NCBI GenBank assembly: GCA_023935145.1
Contig: CM043699.1
Coordinates: forward strand, 68,488,638 to 68,552,637
Length of the DNA: 64,000 nucleotides
Reading direction: 5' to 3'
From: Bretschneidera sinensis
Lineage: Eukaryota > Streptophyta > Magnoliopsida > Brassicales > Akaniaceae
Part shown: in pieces, positions 47,613 to 59,305 of the stretch
Layout of the letters: each line of letters starts with the position of its first letter
Numbering within the stretch: the stretch's first letter is position 1
Translations under genes and position numbers: made by a program
The notes under the pieces: model-generated
Told to the model about the DNA's origin: nothing
What the model saw: the letters and a program-made list of their open reading frames with translations, nothing else
Database searches by the model: none

Positions 47613-47695
47613 TTTTTTTTGTTTTTTTAAATTGATAACTAACTAGTAGAAAAATAAAATCAATTCAGACAAAAAATTTTCGCAAACCAAACAAC

Positions 47696-47713
47696 TCTTC
47701 GGCAACGGCGCCA
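47696..47713 (-). other. A4 primer binding site (Asp tRNA)
   Basis: The minus strand reads TGGCGCCGTTGCCGAAGA six bases inside the 5' LTR. The first 14 bases fit Asp tRNA; AA replaces GG near the end. Confidence 0.88.
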
Positions 47714-47719
47714 AAAACT

Positions 47720-49093
47720 TGTTGTGAGTTTTAAATTACTCGCAAGCCCACGAGTGGTTTGCAGCGTTGTGCAAGTGCGAGGTCGAATCCACAGGGAATT
47801 GCGTTGTGAAAGTATATTTTCAATCTAAATTAACTCTATCTTAACCTAGTTCTGAATTTCAGATGATAATTTGCAAAAGAAATTAAAATTAAACTAAGTT
47901 GATTTTTAAAACACTAAGGTTTCCAAATCCACCCCACCGAAGTTAAGCATATATGTTCTAAAAATATAGCCTATCAAAATATTCCATGAATCCAACTATA
48001 AGACAAAAAACAAAGAATATCCCAACTAAACCAAAAGCATCCAATGTATCTGCTCTCAACAAATCACAAAGGAAATCCAATTTAATCGAAAAGCATTCAA
48101 TGTATCCATCAGATGAAACAAAAGGAATATCCAACAGACAATTTAAACTCAATCAATTATAAGATTAACTCAAATAATTGACAGAACATTTATACTAAAA
48201 ATTGTCAGATTTGTACAAGCAAATCTGAACTACTACGCCGAACAACGGCGGGGCTTCATCTTCAACCTTAGCTGAAGAGTCTAGCCACTCATAACTATGA
48301 AACTACAATTCATAATAAAAGTGCTAAACATTTAAACTAAAACAACTAAATGTAAAGAAATAAATAAATAACTTTACATGGGAGAAACTCCACTCGCTGA
48401 CGGGCGGCGCTTCCCCTCGTGGTGACAAAGCCTTCGAGATCCACCAGAATGCTAGTGGACGTCCACCGGTAAACACCAAAGTGGCTCAGGAATTGTACAT
48501 TAAAGATGAAGTGAAGAAGGGCTTATATAGGGAAATGTCACAAGGGCAATATGCTTCCAATCCGATGTGGGATACTGCAGATTCCAGTTTTTGCTCTTTG
48601 ACCTTTGTCTACTAAAACTGCCATAACTTTCTCTAGAAAAATCATTTTATTGATCCGTAAAATTGTCCAAAAAATAGACATTGGGATCTTTCCAAGAATA
48701 TATGGCTCATCTCGTAGTTCTTCCTGAATCAATACAGTTAAATCCTAAAAAATGGCTGATCTGTCACGTTGAAATCATGCACAGCCTAACCTTTATCTAC
48801 TAAAACTGCCATATCTTTCTCTAGAAAATTCATTTTATTAATTCGTAAAATTTCTCAGAAAATAGACATCCGGATTTTTCCAAGCATATATGGTTCATCT
48901 TCTGGTTCTTCCTAAATCAATATAGTTTAATCCTCAAAAATGGCTGATCTGCACGAGCAATTCTGGCAATTTAGTGAAACTTCTTTCCAAGCTTGTAAAC
49001 CTGTAAAACAACGAAAACAACTCAAAGTAACAAATTCCTAAGCTAACAAATGTAAATTAAAGGGCCAAAATATGCAATATTTGGCACTCATCA
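47720..49093 (-). repeat. A4 5' LTR with duplicated U3 module
   Basis: It matches 43502-44894. U3 module copies start at 48600 and 48788 (period 188, as in the other LTR), so the duplication predates insertion. The TATA box on the minus strand is at 48529-48522. It is followed by the ATAGA duplication. Confidence 0.93.
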
Positions 49094-50400
49094 ATAGACT
49101 TCATATAAATACTGGATGAAAAATAATGGGTTGCACCAAGATCAACTAACATTGATATGTCCACCTTTTCTACATACAAAGCACTTCAAATTATGACAAT
49201 TATGGGATAAATATCTTATATGAATACATCTATAACAAACTTCTGTCTCTTGATCATACATCAGATTACCACTTCCCTTTGGTGGCATACTTACTTCCTC
49301 TGCCATGACTCCTAGTTCCCATAACATGTCCCCTAAATCTAAGTGTCCCACCAATATTAATCTGAGCTATAAAAGCAACAAATTTTACTTTTCTTTAACT
49401 TCGTACTACAGTTCCCTATGACAATGAATGCCTCCTCTGGGTGGTCTCCTACCCTGCACACTCATACTAGTACCACCTCTTGGTTCCTCAAATCTAGACC
49501 TCTTCCGCTAATTCCTTATACCTCTAATTCCCATCACATCCTTCTCAATCTGAAGTGCTATATCCACCAACCTGACATAATTCATATGCCTTATATAAGA
49601 TAGATTTGATCAAATCTTAAAATATAGTTCATCTATGAACCTCTTACACTTCTTCTCATCTAGGTCTACCATTTTCGGTATAATCATTGACAAGACCATA
49701 AATCGCTATCATACTGAGCCATAGTCAACATATTTGCCTCAAATAAATAAGAGCCCCAAATAAATAAAATCTTTATCTTGTTGGGCTCTAAAGGTCTAAG
49801 GAAAGTATTTATCAAGGAAAACCTCCTTAAACCTACTCCAGGTTAAGGGTCTATCAACATTTGCATTTACCCTGGAAGGAATTTCCTCCCACTATTCCAA
49901 AACTTTTCCTTCTAATTCAAACGAAGCAAAGGCAACCATTTGCCTATCAGTTACTGGTAAAATACCAAATAATCTCTCTAAATGTTTCTCCCAAAACTTA
50001 GACTTAAAAGGATTCATAGATCCTTTAAACAACAGGGCATTTGACTTAATATATCTAACAAAACAATCTCTCTGCATCTCGTGCATAAACTCACTTTTCC
50101 ACTTTTGAACATTTACCATTACTGGATTTACAACAACCTCAGGCACTGCCCTAGCCTGTTCATCAAGTCTATGCTATAGGCTATCAACTCTATCATTTGT
50201 TACATTCATTTTCTAAAGAGCATGTGTAAGAGCATATCTTAGGTTATCTCTTCCAACTTCAGATTCTCCCACACCTTTACTAATACCAATTATCCTGTCA
50301 ACACGTTCCCTTCTAGGAACCATAGATTCAGACTCAACCTCGACTTGTCAAAAATATTGGAGGCCTACCATGCCCTCTCAAATCAATAACCCTAACTCTA
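49094..50400 (-). pseudogene. T3 gag and zinc-knuckle/protease start
   Basis: The frame 49354-49142 has a degenerate knuckle (CYRCIHIRYLSHNC) and CFVCRKGGHINVS leading to the protease motif. The gag middle (49360-49890) has many stops. 50146-49892 reads EFMHEMQRDCFVRYIKSNAL, closely matching T1. The remaining N-terminal part to about 50400 is recognisable by comparison with T1 5700-5960. Confidence 0.78.
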
Positions 50401-50504
50401 GCTCTAACACGTCAACGTGTCATCCTCAGACTTTTAAAATATAATTTATTTTAATCTTCCACTTTCTTACTTTTTATGTAGTCTACAGAATCATAAAACC
50501 TAAT

Positions 50505-50516
50505 GTTCTTATACCA
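50505..50516 (-). other. T3 primer binding site, decayed Met type
   Basis: The minus strand reads TGGTATAAGAAC where T1 has TGGTATCAGAGC, two changes. It starts four bases after the LTR end at 50521. Confidence 0.8.
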
Positions 50517-50520
50517 AAAT

Positions 50521-51809
50521 TGTAACGACCTATCCTGGGTTGGCCACCCCCGAGACAGTTTTGTTACATTTTGAAAATCCCAGCATGACACATATATGTA
50601 ACAATAAAAAATACCAACATAATTTTTTTACATCAATCCTCAACCCTTAACAGGGGAGATACATCACTCTGATCTTGACTTTAACATTATATATAACGTA
50701 AAATGCATGAATATTTACAAAATAAATTTTTGTTTCATTTTCTCATTAGTCTGAGGATGTGGACACGTATGTGGCTTACAGATAATGATTTCATCTAAAC
50801 CTTAACTCACCAAACTATTTGTTCTGCCTGCTACCTGAAATCATTGTACAATGAGGAATGAGCTTCACAAGCTCAGTGAATTAAATTTACTAGAAGTATT
50901 CAATTTGTATAAATAGTCTTTTAATATTTAATCATTTATATCTCATAAAACTTGACAATAGCATTCTACTATCACTACACATATCATAAGTCCCATTCTC
51001 TATCAATCTCTTCTTCTTATATATTTGTTTACCTTAAAACCATTTAGATGGTTCTTGTCATATCATACTTCTATGTTTCTTTCTCACCATAACTGTCTCT
51101 CTGTTAGACTCATTCATTTATAAATAAATTTACAATAACAAACAACACTTCAGCAATACAATCAATATTTGAAATAGATGCAATGCATGAATTATTATTA
51201 GAGAACATCTTCCTACATGTCGACATGTTTTTATCTTAGACCAGCCCCTTTCCGGTTATTTTATTTTCAGCATATACTGGCTGTCACGGTTTTTCAATTA
51301 GACCAGCCCCCTCCTGGTTCTTTTATTTCATGCATATGCATATGCATATGAACAATGATATGAAATATGCATATGAACAATAATATAAAATCAAACATGA
51401 ATTCAAATATTTAAATTAGCTATCCTGATTATTCTCAAATTATTACTTGAAAATTTTCACTAAATTCCTTTCCTCATAAATCATATCAAATCATCAATCA
51501 TAGCTTGTCAAGATCCACTAAATTTCCTCTCCTCATAAATCATTTCAAATCATCAACCATAACTCATCAAGAATTTCACTTATCGCTTTTATTATTAAAT
51601 CGACTCATTATTCCAATAATATTATTTCTCATAAAATAATTCTCTACACATCCACTATTCCTATCACACTTATCAACCAATTTTCATCTATCACCAAAGC
51701 ATAAGTTAATAATTTATTCTAATATTATCGCTAAATATTTCATATTTATCTTGATTACTTAGAGTAAATCTAACTCACCAAGTAGTACTTAGAGCTACCA
51801 GTGGATCAC
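50521..51809 (-). repeat. Tekay LTR d, interrupted by A5
   Basis: It begins TGTAACGACC and is collinear with LTRs b and c through the CTTAGAGCTACC segment, then is cut at GGATCAC by the TGATAAGTGC start of A5. The remaining 800-900 bases must lie beyond the right edge of the window, after A5. Confidence 0.87.
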
Positions 51810-51989
51810 TGATAAGTGCTTAAATAGTCATATTTAAGCCCCTTAATTTACACTTGTTAGGCTCTTTATTTTTCTATTTCTATGGATTCTACTTCATTTT
51901 CATGTTTTATGTGTTTTTCACAGGACTTGGACAAAAAGATGATAATTTGGAGCTTTTAGAATCAAAAGTCAAGATTTGCCATCCAGCAA

Positions 51990-52105
51990 ATTGCGCTCGA
52001 GCGCACCCATTGAGATCGAGCACATAAGAGCACGAGCGCACTTGAAGAAGGCTCGAGTGCACACTTGCGCTCGAGCGCATCCTGCATACGCTCGAGTGCA
52101 ATCAC
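51990..52105 (+). promoter_or_regulatory. Cluster of CG-rich palindromic boxes upstream of TATA (A5 5' LTR)
   Basis: About seven boxes of the type GCTCGAGCGCAC or GATCGAGC.CA occur in 115 bases, ending about 85 bases before the TATA box. The 3' LTR has the same cluster at 63507-63617 with more CG retained. A6's LTR has a different palindrome (GCGATCGATCGC) in the equivalent place. A binding site for a dimeric factor is a reasonable inference. Confidence 0.6.
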
Positions 52106-52187
52106 TCTAGAGGTGGCAGAGCCAGATATGGAAAGAAGTCTTTTGACTCCAAAAAGGACTTAGGGTTTCAGGACACCAAGAGGACCC

Positions 52188-52195
52188 TATAAATA
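52188..52195 (+). promoter_or_regulatory. A5 5' LTR TATA box
   Basis: CCCTATAAATAGCCC is a strong plant TATA context, identical in the 3' LTR at 63704-63711. Confidence 0.75.
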
Positions 52196-53100
52196 GCCCT
52201 GTAAAATACATAAACCGGACCTTTTGTTCTAGATTCGAAGTAAAGAGCTTAGGAGAGGAATTGACGACTCGTCTCCCGAGTCTTCTTCGGTTTTAGTTTT
52301 CTGTTTTTATTTCATTATGTTTAGAATGTTTAGTTTACTTAGCATGTGTAACTAAACTCTTATAGGGCTCGATTGAAGCCCTAGGTATGCTTTTCCACAT
52401 GTTCATTCATTGATTATCTTTGCTATAGCCTTGTTAGAATATTTAACTAGATTAATACCTGTTTGTATTTACATTCCTCATATGTATGTGCCTGATCAAC
52501 GTATGCATGTGGTATGGATAAGTTAGTCGAATTAATTTGGATGACCGAGTCCTGGGTTCGACATTAGTAACAAAGGATATCCACACTGAATTCTCGGGTT
52601 AATCAACATAAGAAACCGGGAGCGGACCAAGCCCTAGGTCCCGTGTGGTTGCCGATCTCTATAACCCTCATGCTCTCTTAAGGAACAACTCAGTATACAC
52701 CCATGCCGAATCCTTTAAGAGAGAAAAGAGTTAGAGTATACACCATGCCTAACTCGTTATATAGGGAGATCAATAGCCTAAGGTGTGGACCAATACCTTA
52801 GGTTGGCAACCATTAGATATTCATGATAAGGCTAGAGCATTGAAGCTTTACTTAGTGGGAAAGTATAATTAGGGTGGATATCGTAGTCCTATGTTCCCAT
52901 TATTGTTATTTACTCACAATCAAACTGCTATTTCTCTTTTTAAACTTGAAGAAACTAATTCTAAAACGAAATTTACCAATCTCTGTGGAAATGATCTCGC
53001 ACTTGCACACTATGCTACCATAGACCTTGTGCACTTGCAAGTAAAACTCGGACGGTTATTTGCATATTTATTTAGGTAGATAATCGCTCCAACAAGTTTT

Positions 53101-53118
53101 TGGCGCCGTTACCGGGGA
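53101..53118 (+). other. A5 primer binding site (Asp tRNA)
   Basis: TGGCGCCGTTACCGGGGA lies six bases after the LTR and is identical to the A1 primer site. Confidence 0.92.
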
Positions 53119-53401
53119 TTGCTCTAAAATTTATTTTTAGAATTAATTTCTCATTTAATTTAATTTTTGTTATTTCCTTTTTATTCGATTCTTAATTATT
53201 GTGTTTATCTTATTTTTTTCGCTTCATTAAAAACCCTAATCAATTTCCTTTTTTTTTTTTTTCCTGTTTCAAGTACTCCAGGAGAGCTTTCTGTGCTACT
53301 TGCGATCGAGCGCACCCTCTGTGCAATCGAGCACAATTGAGGCAGAGAGTAATCTGAGTAGCAGTGTTTGACTGCTGCACTCAAGTAACTGCCACCGATT
53401 C
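53119..53401 (+). other. A5 leader
   Basis: This is the AT-rich leader between primer site and gag start. It contains TGCGATCGAGCGCACC followed by GTGCAATCGAGCACA (53302-53332), the same box type found in the A5 and A6 LTRs, here outside any LTR. No reading frame of interest is present. Confidence 0.6.
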
Positions 53402-53689
53402 ATGCACGGACGACGATTCAAGCATCCTGATCCCGAGCTAGAGAGAACTATTCGACAAAGACTTAGAGACAACTCGGAAGAAGAAGAAGGAGGAGTTAAG
53501 GAAGAGATACCAATGGCAGAACAGATAGCTGAACAGCAACCACCTGAGCGAAGGCTGATGAAGCAATCCTTCATCCAGCAGAACCTCGATCAACCATCGT
53601 GCATCATGTATCAACCTGAGGCAGAAGGAAACTACTATATATCTCCACAGATACTCGATCAACCTCGATTAATTTTATTTTTCTACTAG
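53402..53689 (+). pseudogene. A5 gag N-terminal fragment
   Basis: The frame starts at ATG 53402 (MHGRRFKHPDPELERTIRQR) and includes a segment like the N-terminus of Athila gag (LDQPSCIMYQPE). Its end departs into the leader of A6 at about 53665, recognisable by TATTTTTCTACTAGTTAGTT, which in A3 follows the primer site. The rest of A5's gag and all of its pol are absent. Confidence 0.7.
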
Positions 53690-53831
53690 TTAGTTAGCAA
53701 TATTGTTGTTTGATTTTTCTGTTTGCAATTTTATTTGTTTCTATTTGCATTGTTAAATAAAAAATAATAAAAAAAAAACATTTTTGCAAATTTCTGCGGG
53801 TTAGGTTATTTTAGTGCTTTTTGTGCGGTGT

Positions 53832-55312
53832 ATGCTTGGTCGGAGATCCCTGAATTTAGATTTGATACATTTAGATCCCGACATAGAAAGAACTCTTAGG
53901 AGACAGAAAAGAGCACTAGTTGAAAGAGAGACAATTGAAATGGGAGAAAATTTTAGGAATGCAAATCATCCGGAACATATAGAGCAACCTAGAGCTTGGA
54001 ACGTGGACTCCACTACATCCCTTAGGGATTTGTTCGCAACCGTTGCGACTAATTCATCCTCTTGCATAGTGTTGCCACCTACCAATGCCACCCATTTTGA
54101 TTTAAAGCCACATATCATCCAACTTCTACCCTCATTTCATGGCTTAGATCTTAAGAACCCTTATAGTCATGTGAAGAAGTTAAAAGATATTTGTGCTACA
54201 TTCGAATTCCAGAACTTCTCTGAGAAGTCAGTCCATCTTCGATTCTTCCCTTTTTCTCTTCACGATAGAGCTAGGGCGTGGTTGGATTCCAACACGCTCG
54301 GGTCTATCACATCTTGGGAAAACCTGCTTAGTAAATTTTATCATAAGTTTTTCCTAATGTCTAGAGTGAATGAGTGCCAAAAGGAGATTAGTTCTTTCAC
54401 TCAGGACGAGGATGAGAAGTTCTCTAAGAGTTGGGAGCGCTTCAAAGAGTTACTGATCAGATGCCCTCCACATGGATATGAAAAGTGGAGACTCATTCAG
54501 TTCTTTTATCAAGGGTTGACTCAACCCAACCGTAGCATAATCGAGTCTATGAATGGGGGGCATTCTTGAGTCTGACGGGGGAGGAAGCATACAAGGCATT
54601 GGACAAGTTGTCCGATAACTCGGAACAGTGGAATTTTTCAAGCTGTCGAGATAAATCGACTCATGCTCCCAAGAGAGGACGCATCTATGAGGTAAAGGAG
54701 GACACTGACCTGAGGATGAAGTTAGATGCTCTCACTGTGGGCCAGTCCATCAATGCTGCCAACACATTTAATGTTGATAGCTGTTCCATCTGTGCTAGTC
54801 CCATGCATCTAGCACAAAATTGTCCATCAATGTCGGCTTTTTCCGAGTATTCTATGGAATAAGTAAATGCTTTCAATGTATATTAGAGGCAATCGAATGG
54901 ATCGTACTCCGAGACGTACAATCCAAGGTGGTGGAACCACCCAAATTTTTCATGGAAGTAGAACCAACCAATGAATCAGGGAGGAGCCCCTCATCATGCT
55001 CACAATCAGTATCCTCCCGGATTTTCCCCAAAAATTCCTAGTTATGGTCGTTATACCCATCAAGCACCATCACCTGCTTATCAAGCACCCATTCAAACTC
55101 CAGTGCCAGTTTCACAGTCGCTAGAGGACACCCTTAAGGAGTTCATGAAGACGACTAGCCAAAATATGAGTGATGTGAGGAGTGCAACAGTGGTAAACAC
55201 CCAAGCAATTGCCAAGCTGGAGAGTCAAATAGGGCAAATTGCAAGTCACCTGGGTGAGAGAGAGAAATGAAAGTTCCCCAATCAACCCGTGCCTAACCCG
55301 AAGGGATAATTT
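53832..55312 (+). pseudogene. A6 gag
   Basis: ATG 53832 is the likely start (MLGRRSLNLDLIHLDPDIER). The capsid-like part runs to 54569 (FDLKPHIIQLLPSFHGLDLKNP, then ENLLSKFYHKFF and SFTQDEDEKFSKSWERFKELL). A frameshift at a run of six G near 54554 changes to the frame used by all downstream domains. The knuckle CSICASPMHLAQNC follows at about 54779-54820. Stops are at 54860 and beyond. TGA 55268-55270 is at the same place as the TGA in A3. The A3 and A4 frames begin inside this gene. Confidence 0.86.
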
Positions 55313-56353
55313 ATGGTTGAAAATTCTTCACATCTTACGCACGGGGAGGAACAAGTGCAATCGATTGTTACATTAAGGTCTGGGAGACAAGTGGACAATC
55401 GAGTAGAAGAGACCCCTGCTGTGCAGCAAGGGGAAGAAGGTGACAATAAGGAGAAGAGAGATGCTGAGCCATTTACAGCCACATCTACTGTGAAAGACCC
55501 TCCTAGGTCATTTATACCTAAAGTGCCCTACCCTGAGAGATTACAAGTGCCCAAGAAAGGAGGTAAGTATGAGGAAATTTTGGAGGTATTCAAGCAAGTC
55601 CAAATCAATATCCTATTTTTGGATGCCATCCATCAAGTACCGTCATATGCTAAGTTTTTAAAGGACTTGGTTACTATCAAGAGAAGGACGAATGTCTCGA
55701 AGAAAGCATTTTTGACCGAGTAGGTTCGCTCAATCCTTTAGTGTAAGCTACCTATCAAGTATAAGGACCCGAGGAGTCCTACCATCTCTTGCACGATAGG
55801 AGTCAGCCAGATCGAGAGGGCTCTATTGGATCTAGGAGCAAGTGTGAATCTTCTGCCTTACTCAGTCTATCTGCAATTAGGGTTAGAAGAATTAAAGCCC
55901 ACAAACACAATGCTTCAATTGGCTGACAGGTCAGTGAAAATACCACGGGGAATAGTTGAGGATGTTTTGACAAAAGTAGATAAGTTCTATTTCCCAGTGG
56001 ATTTTATTGTGCTTGACATAGAGCCGGTTCAGAATGTAGGGATTCAGATACCGGTTATTCTAGGGCGATCATTCTTAGCCACGCCTAACGCCCTGATCAA
56101 TTGTAGGACAGGGGTGATGAAGATTTCATTCGGAAATATGACAGTGGAGTTAAACATCTTTGATATCACTAGGCAACCACTGGAGTATAATGAAATGAGA
56201 AATGTATGCTTGATAGAAGAGATTCTTGAGGAGACTATGAACGAATCAAGCATTGAGGATCCCCTAGAGGCATGCTTTGCTCACTTTGGAGAGGACTTGG
56301 GCTTAGATAAGTTACTCGAGCAAGTGAATGCCATTTTGGAGTCTGATCCTTGA
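55313..56353 (+). pseudogene. A6 protease region
   Basis: The frame 55313-55723 is the gag-protease linker (TLRSGRQVDN, IPKVPYPERLQVPKKGG). Two TAG stops follow. The protease frame starts about 55740, with the active site LLDLGASVNLLPYSVYLQLG near 55826-55880, then MLQLADRSVKIPRGIVEDVL and the second half GRSFLATPNALINCRTG. An acidic tail (GEDLGLDKLL) leads to RT. This domain is the one removed in A3 and A4. Confidence 0.88.
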
Positions 56354-57238
56354 GAAAGCAATGAGAAAGAGGAGACGGTAGCACCTGAACCCCACAAGAA
56401 TGAACTTAAGCCTTTACCGGATAATCTTAAGTATAAGTTCCTAGGTCCAGCAGATTGTTTGCCTGTGATTATAGCTTCAGATTTGGGTGAGGCTAAAGAG
56501 GAGAAATTATTAGATGTTTTAAGAGAGCACGAGAAAGCTATCGGCTGGACCATTGAGGATATTAAGGGGATCAGCCCCTCGGTGGTAATGCATAAGATAC
56601 ATTTGGAGGAGAATACCAAGCCATCGAGTGAGCCACAAAAAAGGCTCAACCCAACTACGCAAGAGGTTGTGAGGGCAGAAATAATTAAGCTGTTAGATGC
56701 AAGGATCATTTATCCCATCTCTGATAGCAAGTGGGTGAGCCCGATTCATGTCGTGCCCAAGCGAACGGGATTGACGGTAGTAAAGAATAAGGACGACGAG
56801 TTGGTGCTAACTCGTGTTTAGTCAAGGTGGAGAGTGTGTATAGACTACCGTAAGCTGAACGTTTCCACAAGAAAGGATCACTTTCCACTTCCATTTATTG
56901 ATCAGATGGTGGAACGTTTGGCTGGGCACGAGTATTATTGCTTTTTAGATGGTTATTCTGGATATAACCAGGTCCCCATGGACCCCGAAGATCAGGAAAA
57001 GACGATGTTTACATGTCCTTTTGGGACATTCACCTGCCGTCGCATACTCTTTGGGTTATGCAATGCACCCGCTACTTTTCAGCGGTGCATGGTCAGCATA
57101 TTCTCTGACATGGTAGAGCAGATCTTAGAAATTTTCATGGATGACTTCTCTGTCTTCGGTTCATCATTTGAGGAGTGCCTGCACCGTCTCACCTTGGTTT
57201 TAGTGTGGTGCAAGGAGAAGAACCTAGTGCTTAATTAG
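56354..57238 (+). pseudogene. A6 reverse transcriptase
   Basis: The fingers (56459-56821) have REHEKAIGWTIEDIKGISP and ARIIYPISDSKWVSPIHV. After a TAG (Gln in the A3 relative) the palm (56834-57238) has CIDYRKLNVSTRKDHFPLPF, the catalytic FLDGYSGYNQ and FMDDFSVFGS, all intact, and ends at a TAG in place of a Trp (LVLN*EKYHF). The A3/A4 deletion starts just before FLDGYSGY. Confidence 0.92.
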
Positions 57239-58090
57239 GAGAAGTACCATTTTATGGTCAAGCAATGAATTGTACTGGGGCATATCATATCTCATCGAGG
57301 GATTGAGGTCGACAAAACAAAGGTGGACTTGATTTTCAACCTTCCACCCCCACGTACGGTGAAGGAGGTTCGTTCTTTTCTGGGCCATGCAGGTTTCTAC
57401 AAGCGATTTATCCATAATTTCAGCAAAATCACCAGGCCCTTGTGCAAGTTATTGTTGAAGGATGCCCCATTTATATTTGATGAGGACTGTAAGAAAGCAT
57501 TTTGGGATCTGAAGAAGATTCTGACGTCCACACCCATTATTTAGCCACCTAACTGGGGTGTGCCTTTTGAGATTATGTGTGACGCATCAGACTATATTGT
57601 TGGAGTTGTTTTGGGGCAGTGTGTTGATAAACTTCCCCATGTTATCTATTATGTAAGTCGAACTCTAAACGGCGCACAACTTAATCACTCTACCACTGAG
57701 AAGGAGTTGTTAGCAGTCGTTTTTGCATTAGACAAGTTCAGATCCTACTTGTTAGGGTCTAAGGTCATTATCTGCTCGGATCATGCAGCCTTGAAGTATC
57801 TTTTCTCTAAAAACGATGCTAAATCTCGTTTCATCCGATGGATCTTGCTACTTCAAGAGTTCGACATCGAGATTCGGGATAAGAAAGGTTCAAAAAATGT
57901 GGTGGCAGATCATTTGGACAAATTGATTGTGGGTTTCACTGAGGCCGCCACTCCCATTTCTGAGACCTTTCCTGATGAGTAATTGATGCATATTGCTCAC
58001 AGTCCCGCGCCGTGGTTTGCTGATATAGTGAACTATTTTGTCACCGGACACATGCCTTTGCATTGGGGGCGGCAAGATAAATAAAATTTT
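57239..58090 (+). pseudogene. A6 RT thumb and RNase H
   Basis: The tether (57323-57544) has SFLGHAGFYKRFIHNFSKI. After a TAG the RNase H part (57560-57982) carries MCDASDYIVG, TEKELLAVVFALDKF, SDHAALKYL and VVADHL, so all four acidic positions are present. A TAA at about 57980 and another near 58081 interrupt the link to integrase (HSPAPWFADIVNYF). Confidence 0.9.
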
Positions 58091-59305
58091 TTGGCCATGG
58101 TAAAACACTTTTTCTGGGACAATCCTTACCTGTTCAAGTATTGTCCCGATCAGATCATCAGAAGGTGTATTCTTGAGCATGACCAATCTAATGTCATCGC
58201 CTTTTGTCATGATCATGCCTATGGAGGCCATTTCAGTGCTAAAAAGACTACTGCAAAGATTTTACAGTGTGGATTTTATTGGCCTACCCTGTTTCGAGAC
58301 TCTTATACCTACTGTGTATCTTGTGAGCATTGTGAAAAGCTAGGGAGTCTTTCTAGGAGGAATATGATGCCCCTCAACCCTATTCTGATTATTGAGATTT
58401 TTGACGTGTGGGGCATTGATTTTATGGGACCGTTCCCAAACTCCTTTGGCTACTTGCATATTCTAGTTGCTGTGGACTATCTATCCAAGTGGGTGGAGGC
58501 CGTTGCGTGCAAGACCAATGACCACAGAGTTGTGGTCCAGTTTTTGAAGGACACTATTTTTGCTCGATTTGGTATGCCTCGAGCAATCATAAGTGATGGA
58601 GGTAAGCACTTTTGCAACCGGATTTTTGAGCAGTTGATGAAAAATTATTTCATCATACACAAGGTTGCCACCCCGTATCACCCGCAGACGAGTGGACAAG
58701 TGAAAATTTCTAATCGCGAGATCAAACATATTTTAGAGAAAACTATGAACCCTAGTAGAAAGGATTGGTCTCTGCGATTGACTGATGCACTGTGGGCATA
58801 TCGGACAGCCTTTAAGACGCCAATTGGCATGTCTCCCTATCGTATTGTGTATGGAAAGGCATGTCACCTTCCGGTTGAATTAGAGCATAGAGCCTATTGG
58901 GCTATCAAGCAGTTGAACTTCAATCTTTCGAAGGCTGGCACACAAAGGAAGCTCCAACTCAATGAATTAGAGGAGCTACGGAATGATGCATACGATTGTG
59001 CACGGTCCTACAAGGCACAAATGAAGAAGACTCATGACCAACACATTTTGAGACGAGCTTTTGAGCCAGGTCAAAAAGTTCTTCTTTACAATTCACGTTT
59101 GCATCTTTTTCCAGGCAAGCTCATATCTCGTTGGACAGGCCCATTTATTATTCGGTCGATTTTTTCGCATGGGGCCATCGAGATTGAGGATCCAAATAAT
59201 GGTAACACTTTCAAGGTAAATGGACAGAGGCTAAAACCATTCTTGGAGTTGAGGAGTCTGGACATAGAGACAATATTATTGGAGGATCCTAGTTACTCAG
59301 ATTGA
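58091..59305 (+). pseudogene. A6 integrase, open 404-codon frame with a catalytic change
   Basis: This is the longest intact frame of the window. The zinc-binding part has [10 protein letters not shown] and [11 protein letters not shown] (residues 40-82). The catalytic core has Asp110 (WGIDFMGPF) and Asp169 (IISDGGKHF), but the residue expected to be the catalytic Glu is Lys205 ([12 protein letters not shown]; codon AAA at 58703-58705), whereas A1 has Glu. The C-terminal part has [20 protein letters not shown] and [19 protein letters not shown]. It has the usual Athila length and ends LLEDPSYSD at TGA 59303-59305. Joining activity should be lost. Confidence 0.9.

Larger units (their letters stand above)
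43502..49093 (-). mobile_element. Non-autonomous Athila derivative A4 (5.6 kb)
   Basis: It is flanked by ATAGA (43497-43501 and 49094-49098). Minus-strand order: 5' LTR (49093-47720), Asp primer site, gag/RT-fragment frame (47612-46032), 3' non-coding region, polypurine tract, 3' LTR (44894-43502). It has the same internal deletions as A3. T1 near 4632-4650 shows the uninterrupted target (CATCAATAGACTTCAT). A4 lies in opposite orientation to A3. Confidence 0.93.
34675..51809 (-). mobile_element. Tekay/Del-type Ty3-gypsy element T3 (hosts A3 and A4)
   Basis: Minus-strand order is 5' LTR d (51809-50521, itself cut by A5), decayed Met primer site (50516-50505), gag (50400-49360), zinc knuckle/protease (49354-49094 and 43501-43307), RT (43232-42503), RNase H (42275-41964), integrase (35772-35122) and chromodomain-like end, followed by LTR c as 3' LTR. 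A4 and A3 interrupt it. It is the most complete Tekay copy in the window but is not functional. Confidence 0.82.
51810..53094 (+). repeat. A5 5' LTR
   Basis: It starts TGATAAGTGCTTAAA and ends CGCTCCAACA. Between 51990 and 52105 it has a cluster of GCTCGAGCGCA-like boxes, including two perfect 14-bp palindromes TGCGCTCGAGCGCA (51992-52005 and 52066-52079). The TATA box TATAAATA is at 52188-52195. Several CG sites present in the 3' LTR are TG here. Confidence 0.93.

Noticed and set aside
51990..52105. CRISPR-like look of regularly spaced palindromes
   Set aside because: Spacing is irregular, spacers are not unique, and the boxes are part of a plant LTR repeated at 63507.
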